A stretch of 64,000 nt of DNA. It comes from Vibrio aphrogenes. Its GTDB lineage: Bacteria; Pseudomonadota; Gammaproteobacteria; Enterobacterales; Vibrionaceae. The notes below the pieces were generated by a model. That model had not been told where the DNA came from, did not search any database, and saw only the letters and a program-made list of their open reading frames with translations. A program made the translations under genes and the position numbers. How positions within the stretch are numbered: position 1 is the first letter of the stretch; each line of letters opens with the position of its first letter. Below, piece by piece: positions 45,948-55,632 of this stretch. Where the stretch lies: positions 434,001-498,000 of the forward strand of contig NZ_AP018689.1 in NCBI RefSeq assembly GCF_002157735.2, written 5' to 3'.

Positions 45948-47717
45948 ATGACTACCATTCTGCGCCGACCCGATGTTGACCTGACTCTTTTACCCGAGTC
46001 GATTCCTGCCTTATTAAGACGTATTTATATCAATCGAAATATCTCCGATGTGGGGCAATTAGAGAAAGGGGCGAAAGGCTTGCATTCGTATCAAGCATTG
46101 CATGGCATTTCTCATGCGGTGACTTTGTTATTTCAGGCGATTAAAGATCAGCAGCGCATTATCGTGGTGGGTGATTTTGATGCCGATGGGGCAACCAGCT
46201 CAGCCTTATCGGTACTCGCGATCCGAATGCTTGGCAGTCACAATGTTGATTACTTGGTCCCGAATCGTTTTGAAGACGGTTATGGATTGAGCCCCGAAGT
46301 GGTTGAACAAGCCATTGCTCGTGGCGCGCAAGTGATCATGACAGTGGATAACGGGGTCTCATCGATTGAAGGGGTTAAGTTTGCCAAGCAACACGGGTTG
46401 ACGGTGATTGTGACCGATCACCATTTACCAGGCTCGGTCTTGCCTGAAGCTGATGCGATGGTCAACCCGAATTTGCAGCAATGCGCTTTCCCATCTAAAG
46501 CTTTGGCTGGGGTCGGCGTGGCGTTTTATTTAATGCTAGCGTTACGTGCTGAAATGCGCGCTCAAGGCTGGTTTACGCAGCAACAAATCCCAGAGCCAAA
46601 TTTAGCCGAGCTGTTGGATTTAGTGGCGTTGGGCACGGTTGCCGATGTGGTGGCCTTAGATGATAATAACCGCATTTTAGTCCATCAAGGTTTACAGCGC
46701 ATTCGTGCCGGTAAAGCGCGTCCAGGGATTCAAGCGTTGATTGAAGTGTCGAAACGGGACGCCAAACGTTTGGTTGCCGCCGATTTTGGTTTTGCTCTTG
46801 GACCAAGAATTAATGCCGCTGGACGCTTAGAAGACATGTCGTTTGGGGTCGAGTTGCTCTTGTGTAATAACATTCATGCGGCTCGTCGTATGGCTAATGA
46901 GCTGGATGGCTTAAACCACATGCGCCGTGAAATAGAACAAGGCATGAAGCAAGAAGCAATGGCATTTTGTGAGCGTATTCTTAATGCCGGAGGTGATCTA
47001 TCCGATACGTCTTCATTGCCTTATGGATTGACACTTTTTCAAGCTGATTGGCACCAAGGGGTAATTGGTATTTTAGCTTCACGGATCAAAGATGAATTTC
47101 ATCGTCCAGTCATTGCTTTTGCTGATGGTGGCGAGTTAGCCGATGGGCAAGCGTCGCTAAAAGGCTCTTGTCGTTCGATTCCGGGTCTTCATATGCGTGA
47201 TGTGTTGGATAAAATCGACACTTTATACCCAGGTATTATTGTTAAATTCGGTGGTCATGCGATGGCCGCAGGCCTGACGATTTATCAAAATAAATACCAA
47301 GAATTTTCGCAATTGTTTGATTTAGCCGTACGGGAAGAACTGGACGAATCGGCGCTAGAAGGGGTCGTTCTTTCCGATGGTGAATTAACGCCTGAAGAGT
47401 TTTCTATGCACACTGCCGAATTGTTACGTGCTGGTGGCCCATGGGGACAAGCCTTTCCTGAGCCAGTATTTGATGGCGACTTTAAACTGCTTCACCAAAA
47501 ATTAGTGGGCGAAAAACATCTTAAATTGATGTTAGAGCCTTTATTTAAAGGACATCCGACAGGGATCATGGTGGATGGGATTGCATTTAATGTCGATTTA
47601 CGTCGTTGGCCAGATGCATCAGTGAAAACCGTACATTTAGCGTATAAGCTGGATATTAATGAATTTCGTGGTAATCAATCGCTGCAATTAATGGTTGAGT
47701 ATTTAGAAGCAAAATAG
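45948..47717 (+). CDS. recJ: Single-stranded-DNA-specific exonuclease RecJ
   Basis: RecJ degrades single-stranded DNA 5' to 3' in recombination and mismatch repair. The 589 aa carry the DHH phosphoesterase motifs VVGDFDADGATSSAL, MTVDNGVSS, VTDHHLPG and LGTVADVVALDDNNR, and the DHHA1 motif KFGGHAMAAGLTI near 430. It follows dsbC and yqfB and precedes prfB in the conserved order. Confidence 0.95.
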   Translation: MTTILRRPDVDLTLLPESIPALLRRIYINRNISDVGQLEKGAKGLHSYQALHGISHAVTLLFQAIKDQQRIIVVGDFDADGATSSALSVLAIRMLGSHNVDYLVPNRFEDGYGLSPEVVEQAIARGAQVIMTVDNGVSSIEGVKFAKQHGLTVIVTDHHLPGSVLPEADAMVNPNLQQCAFPSKALAGVGVAFYLMLALRAEMRAQGWFTQQQIPEPNLAELLDLVALGTVADVVALDDNNRILVHQGLQRIRAGKARPGIQALIEVSKRDAKRLVAADFGFALGPRINAAGRLEDMSFGVELLLCNNIHAARRMANELDGLNHMRREIEQGMKQEAMAFCERILNAGGDLSDTSSLPYGLTLFQADWHQGVIGILASRIKDEFHRPVIAFADGGELADGQASLKGSCRSIPGLHMRDVLDKIDTLYPGIIVKFGGHAMAAGLTIYQNKYQEFSQLFDLAVREELDESALEGVVLSDGELTPEEFSMHTAELLRAGGPWGQAFPEPVFDGDFKLLHQKLVGEKHLKLMLEPLFKGHPTGIMVDGIAFNVDLRRWPDASVKTVHLAYKLDINEFRGNQSLQLMVEYLEAK

Positions 47718-47920
47718 TTAATGCGGATGATCCGTTGGAGTGACTGATTCCTCTTTGATTGATTGACGAGGCGCTATTTGGCTTTCATTTATTTTTTGTG
47801 GTTGATTTCTTCGGCGGATTAACAACAAAACTCCTGTATATTCGCAAGGTATTTAGGTAGAATTTCGCGCCTATATACGTATAAGAAATCCCCAATCTCT
47901 TAAATAAGTGATGAGTCAAC

Positions 47921-49019
47921 ATGTTTGAAATCAACCCAATTAAAAACCGTCTACAGGACGTTGCTGAGCGCACCAATGTTCTGAGGGGGTATCTTTGACT
48001 ATGATGCTAAGAAAGAGCGTCTAGAAGAAGTTAATGCCGAACTTGAACAACCCGATGTGTGGAACGAACCTGAACGTGCACAAGCGTTAGGTAAAGAGCG
48101 TTCAGCATTGGAAGCTGTCGTTGAAACGATTGATCAATTGGATCAAGGTTGTGATGATGTTGAAGGCCTACTTGAGCTTGCCGTTGAAGAGCAAGATCAG
48201 GAAACCTTTGATGAGATCGAACCTGAGCTTGCAGAACTGGAAGCGAAACTTGAGAAGTTAGAGTTCCGTCGTATGTTCTCTGGCGATCATGATGCCTCCG
48301 ATTGTTATATCGACTTACAATCAGGTTCTGGTGGTACAGAAGCGCAGGATTGGACATCCATGATGTTGCGTATGTATCTGCGTTGGGCTGAAGCTAAAGG
48401 CTTTAAAACCGAAGTGATTGAGGTGTCAGAAGGCGACGTTGCCGGCCTTAAAGGCGCAACAGTTCGTATTTCTGGTGAATACGCTTATGGTTGGTTACGT
48501 ACCGAGACTGGGGTTCACCGTCTTGTTCGTAAATCTCCATTTGATTCAGGTGGTCGTCGTCATACTTCATTTGCCTCGGCGTTTATTTACCCTGAAATTG
48601 ATGACAACATCGAGATTGATATTAATCCTGCTGATTTACGTATCGATGTTTATCGTGCGTCAGGGGCTGGTGGTCAGCACGTAAACACCACCGAATCGGC
48701 GGTACGTATTACCCACGTTCCGACCAATATTGTAGTGCAATGTCAAAACGATCGTTCGCAACACAAAAACAAAGATCAGGCAATGAAGCAATTGCGTGCC
48801 AAATTGTTTGAATTTGAACTGCAAAAGCAAAATGCGGAAAAACAAGCGAACGAAGATTCTAAGTCTGACATTGGCTGGGGAAGCCAAATCCGCTCGTACG
48901 TACTGGATGATTCTCGTATTAAAGATCTACGTACTGGCGTTGAGAACCGTAACACTCAAGCAGTGTTAGATGGTGACCTCGATAAGTTTATTGAAGCGAG
49001 TTTGAAATCAGGCTTATAA
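47921..49019 (+). CDS. prfB: Peptide chain release factor 2 (programmed +1 frameshift)
   Basis: RF2 ends translation at UGA and UAA. The first 25 codons (ATG 47921) run into an in-frame TGA at 47996-47998 in the context CTT TGA C, preceded by an internal AGGGGG. Skipping one T continues in the +1 frame to 49019, giving 365 aa as in E. coli. This is the classic RF2 autoregulatory frameshift. The stop-codon motif SPF ([12 protein letters not shown]) and the catalytic GGQ ([10 protein letters not shown]) are present. The residue matching E. coli K-12 Thr246 is Ala, the common active form. Confidence 0.97.
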
Positions 49020-49120
49020 AGCAACGAGTTTCAAACGACTAAGAGACAATTTCCTCTTCTATTTGGCTAATGCTTAGCGAGATAGAAAATAGAAGATAAC
49101 CAAATTATAAATAAGGGCAC

Positions 49121-50647
49121 ATGATGACTGAATCAAACAGCCAGCACCAAATTGATGCAGTAGAAGAAAATAAACTGATTGCCGAACGCCGTGCAAAATT
49201 AGACCACATTCGTCAAAGCTGTAAAGCCAATGGTCACCCAAATGACTTCCGTCGTGAACATTTAGCCGGTGATCTTCAAGCTGAGTTTGGTGAAAAATCT
49301 AAACAAGAGTTGGAAGAACTAAACCATATTGTGGCCATTGCCGGTCGTGTGATGGCGAAACGTGGTCCTTTCCTTGTATTGCAAGAAACTTCTGGCCGCA
49401 TTCAAGCGTACGCTGCGAAAGATGTACAAAAAGAATTAAAAGAGAAATACCAAGGTTTAGACATTGGTGACATCATCGGTGTTAAAGGCGCACTGCATAA
49501 ATCGGGTAAAGGAGACCTTTACGTCAACATGGAATCGTATGAGTTGCTTACCAAAGCACTGCGTCCATTACCGGAAAAATTCCACGGTCTAACAGACCAA
49601 GAAATGCGTTACCGTCAGCGTTATGTCGATCTTATCGTTAACGAAGATTCACGTACCGCATTCATCATCCGCTCTAAGTTGGTGATGGCAATTCGTAACT
49701 TCATGGCGAAAAAAGGCTTCTTAGAAGTAGAAACCCCAATGATGCACGTGATCCCTGGTGGTGCGACAGCGCGTCCATTCATCACTCATCACAATGCGTT
49801 AGATATTGATATGTATCTACGTGTAGCACCAGAGCTGTACTTGAAGCGTTTGGTTGTTGGTGGTTTTGATCGCGTATTCGAAGTGAACCGTAACTTCCGT
49901 AACGAAGGTTTGTCACCACGCCATAACCCAGAATTCACTATGATGGAATTCTACATGGCGTACGCTGATTACAAAGATCTGATGGATCTAACCGAAGAGC
50001 TATTAAGTACGGTTGCTGTGGAAGTGTTAGGTAACACTGCAATGCCTTATGGCGATGAAATGGTTGAATTTGGTGGTCAATACGCTCGCATGAGTATGCT
50101 GGAAGCGATCAAGCACTACAACCCAGATCACGCTGACATCCAAGCGCTAACAGAAGAAGGCGTAAAAGATCGCGATCTTATGGTGAAAATTGCCAAATCG
50201 GTGCATGTAGAAGTGGAAAGCTTCTGGACATGTGGTCAGCTTCTTGAAGAGATCTTTGGTGAAACTGCCGAACCTAAACTGATCCAACCAACCTTCATTA
50301 CCGGTTACCCAGCGGATATTTCGCCACTGGCTCGTCGTAGCGATGACAACCCATTCTTCACCGACCGTTTTGAGTTCTTCATTGGTGGTCGCGAAGTGGC
50401 GAATGGTTTCTCTGAGCTGAATGATGCAGAAGATCAAGATGCACGCTTTAAAGCGCAAGTAGAAGCTAAAGATGCTGGCGATGATGAAGCGATGTTCTAC
50501 GATGCAGACTACATTACTGCACTGGAACACGGCCTACCACCAACAGCAGGTCAAGGTATTGGTATTGACCGTTTAGCGATGTTATTTACTAATACTCATA
50601 CTATTCGTGACGTGATCCTATTCCCAGCAATGCGTCCACAGCAATAA
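49121..50647 (+). CDS. lysS: Lysyl-tRNA synthetase (class II)
   Basis: LysRS charges tRNA-Lys. The 508 aa have an N-terminal OB-fold anticodon domain and class II core with motif 2 ([25 protein letters not shown]) and motif 3 ([12 protein letters not shown]). Two adjacent ATGs (49121, 49124) are both feasible starts with GGG upstream. It ends the prfB-lysS pair and is followed by a strong terminator. Confidence 0.96.
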   Translation: MMTESNSQHQIDAVEENKLIAERRAKLDHIRQSCKANGHPNDFRREHLAGDLQAEFGEKSKQELEELNHIVAIAGRVMAKRGPFLVLQETSGRIQAYAAKDVQKELKEKYQGLDIGDIIGVKGALHKSGKGDLYVNMESYELLTKALRPLPEKFHGLTDQEMRYRQRYVDLIVNEDSRTAFIIRSKLVMAIRNFMAKKGFLEVETPMMHVIPGGATARPFITHHNALDIDMYLRVAPELYLKRLVVGGFDRVFEVNRNFRNEGLSPRHNPEFTMMEFYMAYADYKDLMDLTEELLSTVAVEVLGNTAMPYGDEMVEFGGQYARMSMLEAIKHYNPDHADIQALTEEGVKDRDLMVKIAKSVHVEVESFWTCGQLLEEIFGETAEPKLIQPTFITGYPADISPLARRSDDNPFFTDRFEFFIGGREVANGFSELNDAEDQDARFKAQVEAKDAGDDEAMFYDADYITALEHGLPPTAGQGIGIDRLAMLFTNTHTIRDVILFPAMRPQQ

Positions 50648-50670
50648 TTTTCGTTATTGATTTTGATATA

Positions 50671-50700
50671 AACCCACCGTCTCATTGGTGGGTTTTTTTT
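50671..50700 (+). terminator. Rho-independent terminator after lysS
   Basis: AACCCACC (50671-50678) pairs with GGTGGGTT (50687-50694) around an 8-nt loop and is followed by T's, 24 bases after the stop. Confidence 0.9.
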
Positions 50701-50866
50701 AAGTAAAATTCGCAAGATTCTTCCCCACCACCTATTTTTAGTAAATAAAAGCAATATCACAAAGCTAAGAAAGTGTTACATAGCCTTATCTCTACAGAGC
50801 TGTATATTATAGTTTAACCTAATAATAGCCTAATTATTGAGCAGTGGATGAGATGAAGGATAGAGA

Positions 50867-52198
50867 ATGATGAATCAATTTCGAATGGACTCAATACCGG
50901 GATCACTGTTAATTATTGGTGGTCGTCATGAGACGTGGTATGACAATCTGACTTTAGCTGGCTGGAAAGTTGAGCAGTGTACAGACTTAAGACAAGGTCA
51001 ATCTATGATAGAACGGATAGGGCCTTGCATTGGTTTAGTGGATCTTACCCATGATAACTTTAGCCTCAGCGCTATTGCCTATTTGGCCAATAATAATAAA
51101 CATGTACGCTGGATGGCTTATATCAACGAGCATCAATTGAATAGAGATCCTATTTGCCAGTTTATTGTGCATTATTGTACGGATTTTTTTTCAGCACCAA
51201 TGCCGGTAAAACTGTTATTGAGTAGCATTGGGCATCAGTTAGGAATGTTAAAATTAGAAAAGAAAGTATGGCCTGACTGTGTGATGGACAAACAAGCGCG
51301 CTTAGTTGGAGATTCACTTTCAATGAAACGACTAAAAGAGCAAATCCAGCGCATCGCTCCGACTGAGACTAGCGTTATTATTTCTGGGGAAAGGGGAGTT
51401 GGAAAAAGCTTAGTGGCTAAATTAGTTCATGAAGCATCCGGCAGAAATAAAGGTCCCTTTGTGGTGGTCTGTGCGAGTGCCTTATCTGAGAAGCGTTTTG
51501 AAAAAGAAGTTTTTGGGATTGGTCGCGAGTCACATCAAACAGATTTTGTCACTAAATTAGAAGAAGCTCATGAAGGAACATTGCTGATTAAAGATATTGG
51601 TGCCTTGGCAATGAGCCAACAAAATCATTTATTGCAGTTTATTCATTATCCAGCTATTCCAACCTCGAAAGGTGAAAAAGTTATTAATACTAGAATACTT
51701 GCAACCACTTATAATGATCTTGAGCAAAGCGTCAAGGATAAGGAGTTTTCTTCAGACTTGTTGTATTTATTGAAAATTTTAAAGATTAATATGACACCTT
51801 TAAAAGAGCGTGCGAGTGATATTTCTGCTTTGGCCAATTATTATCTTGTGCAGTTTAGCCGTGAATATTCAAGCCAAGTACGCAGTATCTCCCGGCAAGC
51901 TTTAACCATGTTGGTTCAATATCATTGGCCGGGTAATGTTAGAGAACTGGTTAATCAGATGAAGCGTGCGGTATTGATGTGTGAGGGAACCATTTTAGAA
52001 CCAGACCATTTTGACCTTCCCACTCAAAATCAACACGTTCGTAGCTTAAAAGTGATTCGAGAAAATTCAGAAAGAGAAGCTTTAATACAAGCGCTAGAGA
52101 CTTACCATGGACAAGTGGCGCTCGCAGCAAAGGAATTGAAAATTTCCAGAGCAACCATGTATCGGTTACTCAGTAAATATAAAATTATTGCCGATTAA
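50867..52198 (+). CDS. vpsR: VpsR-type c-di-GMP-responsive biofilm regulator
   Basis: VpsR activates extracellular polysaccharide genes in V. cholerae. The 443 aa begin MDSIPGSL like V. cholerae VpsR, and later share GPCIGLVDL, QFIVHYCTDFFSAP and GHQLGMLKLEKKVWP. A degenerate receiver domain lacks a clear phosphoacceptor. The AAA+ domain has Walker A GERGVGKS, no GAFTGA loop, and Walker B TLLIKDIG, where Asp is replaced by Lys. A Fis-type HTH (QVALAAKELKISRATMYRLL) ends it. These features fit the known sigma54-independent action of VpsR. It lies after lysS, as in V. cholerae. Confidence 0.9.
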   Translation: MMNQFRMDSIPGSLLIIGGRHETWYDNLTLAGWKVEQCTDLRQGQSMIERIGPCIGLVDLTHDNFSLSAIAYLANNNKHVRWMAYINEHQLNRDPICQFIVHYCTDFFSAPMPVKLLLSSIGHQLGMLKLEKKVWPDCVMDKQARLVGDSLSMKRLKEQIQRIAPTETSVIISGERGVGKSLVAKLVHEASGRNKGPFVVVCASALSEKRFEKEVFGIGRESHQTDFVTKLEEAHEGTLLIKDIGALAMSQQNHLLQFIHYPAIPTSKGEKVINTRILATTYNDLEQSVKDKEFSSDLLYLLKILKINMTPLKERASDISALANYYLVQFSREYSSQVRSISRQALTMLVQYHWPGNVRELVNQMKRAVLMCEGTILEPDHFDLPTQNQHVRSLKVIRENSEREALIQALETYHGQVALAAKELKISRATMYRLLSKYKIIAD

Positions 52199-52266
52199 TA
52201 CTAAACGCTGGTGGGGTAAGTGATACCACCAACGTCTAATAATACTTCACCATTCTCAATGCATTT

Positions 52267-53301
52267 TTAAGGGCAAGGATTGGAGTATTTCACGCCCACC
52301 TCGTACAAATCTCGCAAGACTTCATCGCTTAATATCGTATCGATACTGTTAATGTTGGCTTCCAATTGTTGCATATTAGTCGCCCCAATAATTGTTGATG
52401 CGACAAATGGACGTTGATTGACAAAAGCTAAGGCCATTTGTGCCGGATCAAGCCCATGTTGGTGTGCGATATCAATATAAGCTTGAGTCGCCTCAATCCC
52501 TTGTGGCGTAAAATAACGGACAAACCGTTCAAATAATTGGCAACGAGATCCTGCTGGACGCTGATTGTTAAGGTATTTGCCAGTTAAGGTGCCAAAAGCC
52601 AGTGGCGAGTAGGCGAGTAACTCTACTCCCTCATGGTGAGAAATTTCGGATAAGCCAACTTCAAAACTACGATTAAGCAGACTGTAAGGGTTTTGGATAG
52701 AGATCACTCTAGGAAGATCATGCTTTTCAGCTAATCGAAGTAAAGTCATTAATCCCCAAGGCGTTTCATTCGATACCCCGATATAACGTGTTTTTCCTGC
52801 TTTCACCAGTTCGGCTAACGCTTCTAATGTTTCGATTAAGGTAACTTCTTGTTGTTCATCAATATAGGGATAATTGAGCTGACCAAAGCAATTGGTTTGT
52901 CGTTGTGGCCAGTGGATTTGATAAAGGTCGAGATAATCGGTGTTGAGCCTTTGCAAACTGGAATCGATCGCTAAATGAATATTACGGCGATCGAGGCTGA
53001 TATGATCGCGAATATGGGATAGTCGGCCGGGGCCTGTCACTTTCGATGCGAGGATGATCTTTTCACGCTTGCCAGATTTCTTTATCCAATGACCAAGGTA
53101 TTGCTCAGTTAAACCTTGGGTCTCTGGCTTTGCTGGAACGGGGTACATTTCAGCGGTATCGATTAAGTTGATCCCTCGTTCAAGAGCATAATCTAACTGG
53201 TGACACGCTTCCGCTTGAGTATTTTGTTCACCATAGGTCATGGTGCCTAAAGCAATCTGGCTAACTTCAAGAGTGGAATGTGGGATCTTATGGTATTTCA
53301 T
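52267..53301 (-). CDS. tas: Aldo/keto reductase Tas
   Basis: Tas is an NADPH-dependent aldo/keto reductase of uncertain physiological substrate, first found as a suppressor of tyrosine auxotrophy in E. coli. From ATG 53301 (AAGGA upstream) it is 344 aa. MKYHKIPHSTLEVSQIALGTMTYGEQNT, DTAEMYPVP with the catalytic Asp/Tyr, and IQNPYSLLNRSFEVGLSE match E. coli Tas closely. A long in-frame upstream extension is hydrophobic filler and is rejected. Confidence 0.94.
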   Translation of the reverse strand: MKYHKIPHSTLEVSQIALGTMTYGEQNTQAEACHQLDYALERGINLIDTAEMYPVPAKPETQGLTEQYLGHWIKKSGKREKIILASKVTGPGRLSHIRDHISLDRRNIHLAIDSSLQRLNTDYLDLYQIHWPQRQTNCFGQLNYPYIDEQQEVTLIETLEALAELVKAGKTRYIGVSNETPWGLMTLLRLAEKHDLPRVISIQNPYSLLNRSFEVGLSEISHHEGVELLAYSPLAFGTLTGKYLNNQRPAGSRCQLFERFVRYFTPQGIEATQAYIDIAHQHGLDPAQMALAFVNQRPFVASTIIGATNMQQLEANINSIDTILSDEVLRDLYEVGVKYSNPCP

Positions 53302-53459
53302 TGCACATCCTTGGCTTATTGTCATTAAAGTGAATTCCAATATATAGGAAAAGCACAAGAGTATGAAGTAACCGCTAATATGATCTAGACTGATCATAAC
53401 GGTCAAAGATCAATCGAGCATATCGTATGCTTTTTCCCGACTCAATAGTGGGAGATACT

Positions 53460-53768
53460 ATGAAAAAACAGCAATTAGATCATTGGTTACAAGCCAGCCA
53501 AAAAGAACATATTGAGCCACCAAAAGTGTTTGTGGTTAGTTGTGCTGATTTGTCGCAATATTCGTTAGCCGTAGAATACAAACACCGCCTCGAACCGATT
53601 ACTGAGCAAGATCGATTAGCGTATTTTAATTCGATAGAATCAGTAAAAGAGGAGTTGAAGAAGCTAGGCTTTACCAGTGCTTACTTAAGGTTACACAATG
53701 CTTATGATGAATGTGGGGCGGAAGAAAGTGCGCTGTTTCAGGACATTAAGCTTCATTTAGCGTCTTAA
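53460..53768 (+). CDS. Small conserved protein, possibly DUF6482
   Basis: This 102-residue soluble protein of unknown function starts at ATG 53460 with GGGAGA six bases upstream. Features include KVFVVSCADLSQYSLAVE at about 24-41 and SVKEELKKLGFTSAYLRLHNAYDECG near 60-85. The pattern recalls a family of small Vibrio proteins annotated DUF6482, but this is recalled from memory and not certain. It lies between tas and mutH, divergent from tas. Confidence 0.6.
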   Translation: MKKQQLDHWLQASQKEHIEPPKVFVVSCADLSQYSLAVEYKHRLEPITEQDRLAYFNSIESVKEELKKLGFTSAYLRLHNAYDECGAEESALFQDIKLHLAS

Positions 53769-53813
53769 GTCGCTGCCAGTGAGTGCGTTGAGGATAAGCT
53801 AAGCTTGCCTGGA

Positions 53814-54527
53814 TTAATTTAAGTTGAGATGGCGCATCAAGATCTCTGCCGTAAATTGTGTGCGTAGATAAAAACCTCTTGGTAAGGTTTTGATGGGCTG
53901 ACCTGCTGAGCTGTATGCCTCGGTCACCACTTTACTGTTGGCTGCTTTAGGACGTAATTGCATTACTGCGCCATGCTTAGCTGTGATTTGCTCAACTTTA
54001 CCTAACACAATAAATTCCATAAGTTCTTCCCAATCTTGCTTTAACAACAATTCTTCTGCTGGACTAGGAGACCACAGTAACGGACGGCCAACCCGCCTTT
54101 CTGCTAAAGGAATCTCTCTTTCTCCTTCGACAGGAACCCATAAAACTTTAGCTAATTTATGTTTTACATGACTATTTTCCCAGGTCAAACCATGCACCCC
54201 AGTTAAGGGAGCAACGGATACAAACGTGGTTTCTAATGGTTTACCGGTAAAGCTAATGGGAATAGTTTTTAATTCTATGCCTAAGTGTTCAAAGTCGGGC
54301 TGTGCTTTACTGCCTGATTCCGCCCCTAAATGCCACTCTATCAGTTGTCCAACCCAACCTTTTTCTCTTTTTAAGTTAGCGGGTACAGCAATACCAGCCA
54401 TACTAGCTAGGCAAGCAAAGGATTGACCAACCAGCTGATTGGCTCGTTGCATTAATTCAAATTCGGTTTGTGGTAATAGCGGCATAACAAGCATCGAGTT
54501 GTGAAATCTGGCGTTATTGTACAACAT
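53814..54527 (-). CDS. mutH: DNA mismatch repair endonuclease MutH
   Basis: MutH nicks the unmethylated strand at hemimethylated GATC sites once activated by MutS and MutL. The frame of 237 codons carries the restriction-enzyme-like active site: Glu64, Asp78 (AQPDFEHLG), Glu85 and Lys87 (IELKTIP). Further blocks are [22 protein letters not shown] and [10 protein letters not shown]. coli MutH is 229 aa with an offset of eight, so the true start is probably one of the ATGs at residues 12 or 15 (54494 or 54485). Dam-directed repair is expected in vibrios. Confidence 0.94.
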   Translation of the reverse strand: MLYNNARFHNSMLVMPLLPQTEFELMQRANQLVGQSFACLASMAGIAVPANLKREKGWVGQLIEWHLGAESGSKAQPDFEHLGIELKTIPISFTGKPLETTFVSVAPLTGVHGLTWENSHVKHKLAKVLWVPVEGEREIPLAERRVGRPLLWSPSPAEELLLKQDWEELMEFIVLGKVEQITAKHGAVMQLRPKAANSKVVTEAYSSAGQPIKTLPRGFYLRTQFTAEILMRHLNLN

Positions 54528-55078
54528 TTTAGAATGGATCTTATTATTGAGAGAATTTTGTTAGTTATCCACAAGATGGTCAGTGTTTATCATTAATCAT
54601 GCAATTAGCGATCATTTTATTCACATAGAACACGATGTTTTGTTAGGTATGAAGCCTTTTTGAACGTTTTTTCCTCATTATTTGTGGATAATATCAAGCA
54701 TGGTGGATCTTTGACCGATCTGTGTTTACAAATGATCCTAAAGATCCAGGGTGTGTTTAAAATATGAGCTTTTTTGTTTATCTTATTGTTTTTATAGATT
54801 TTTAACTTATTTTTGAATGGTTTTTATACGGTTGGTTCTGATGGTTAAATCACCCATTAATTCCTTTACTCATTTTCTTCACACATTTATTCACAGAAAT
54901 AGTGAATAAATCCCACATTATGCTTAGATTTGTGTTGATAACTTATGTTTTGAGCGATTTTTAAAGTAAAAGTGTCAGATGAGCAATAAAAAATGCGATA
55001 TTGTGCACTTGAAATTTGCCCCTTTTGTGGATATGTGAAAAAATCACTGCCAACAGAGATTTATATTAGAGGTTAGCC
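54528..55078. other. DnaA-box cluster in the mutH-rppH intergenic region
   Basis: The 551-bp AT-rich gap has four matches to the DnaA box TTATNCACA: 54565-54573 (perfect TTATCCACA), 54617-54625, 54683-54691 (perfect, reverse) and 54887-54895. Near matches lie at 54901-54909 and 55026-55034. The boxes at 54887 and 54901 form an inverted pair. Chance expectation for four is far below one. E. coli has the DnaA-reactivating locus DARS2 beside mutH, though on the ygdQ side. No gene is seen here. Confidence 0.55.
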
Positions 55079-55594
55079 GTGATAGATGGCGATGGTTACC
55101 GCTTAAATGTGGGAATTGTAATATGTAACAACCATGGTCAGGTATTCTGGGCAAAACGATACGGGCAGCACTCTTGGCAATTTCCACAAGGTGGCATAGA
55201 TGACGGCGAAACACCGGAACAAGCGCTATTTCGAGAATTGTATGAAGAGGTTGGGCTAACAAAAAATGATGTGAAGATCATCGGAGTCAGTCGCCATTGG
55301 CTAAAGTATAAGTTGCCAAAGCGTTTGGTTCGATGGGACTCCAAGCCCGTATGTATTGGCCAAAAACAGAAATGGTTTTTACTGCGTTTAGAATGTGATG
55401 AATCCAATATCAATATGAACCGTGGTCGAACCCCTGAATTTGATGGTTGGCGTTGGGTGAGCTTTTGGTACCCAGTCAGACAAGTGGTTTCTTTTAAAAG
55501 AGATGTGTATCGGCGAGCAATGAAAGAATTTGCTTCTATCGCCATGCCATTTAGAGAACCTAAAATAAAAGGTAAGCGTAAAATGCGTCGATAA
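55079..55594 (+). CDS. rppH: RNA pyrophosphohydrolase RppH
   Basis: RppH removes pyrophosphate from triphosphorylated mRNA 5' ends, triggering RNase E decay. The 171 aa start at GTG 55079 (GAGG upstream) with [17 protein letters not shown]. The Nudix box spans about Gly38-Leu60, with catalytic Glu53, Glu56 and Glu57 in [31 protein letters not shown] and [16 protein letters not shown] are family blocks. It leads rppH-ptsP-lgt-thyA, as in E. coli. Confidence 0.96.
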   Translation: MIDGDGYRLNVGIVICNNHGQVFWAKRYGQHSWQFPQGGIDDGETPEQALFRELYEEVGLTKNDVKIIGVSRHWLKYKLPKRLVRWDSKPVCIGQKQKWFLLRLECDESNINMNRGRTPEFDGWRWVSFWYPVRQVVSFKRDVYRRAMKEFASIAMPFREPKIKGKRKMRR

Positions 55595-55632
55595 TGTCTT
55601 TCTCTTAAGAGAGAGTAACAAGGGGGGAATGA

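Noticed and set aside
52267..53406. Long form of Tas starting at 53406
   Set aside because: The extra 35 residues are hydrophobic and absent in E. coli Tas; a ribosome site precedes ATG 53301.
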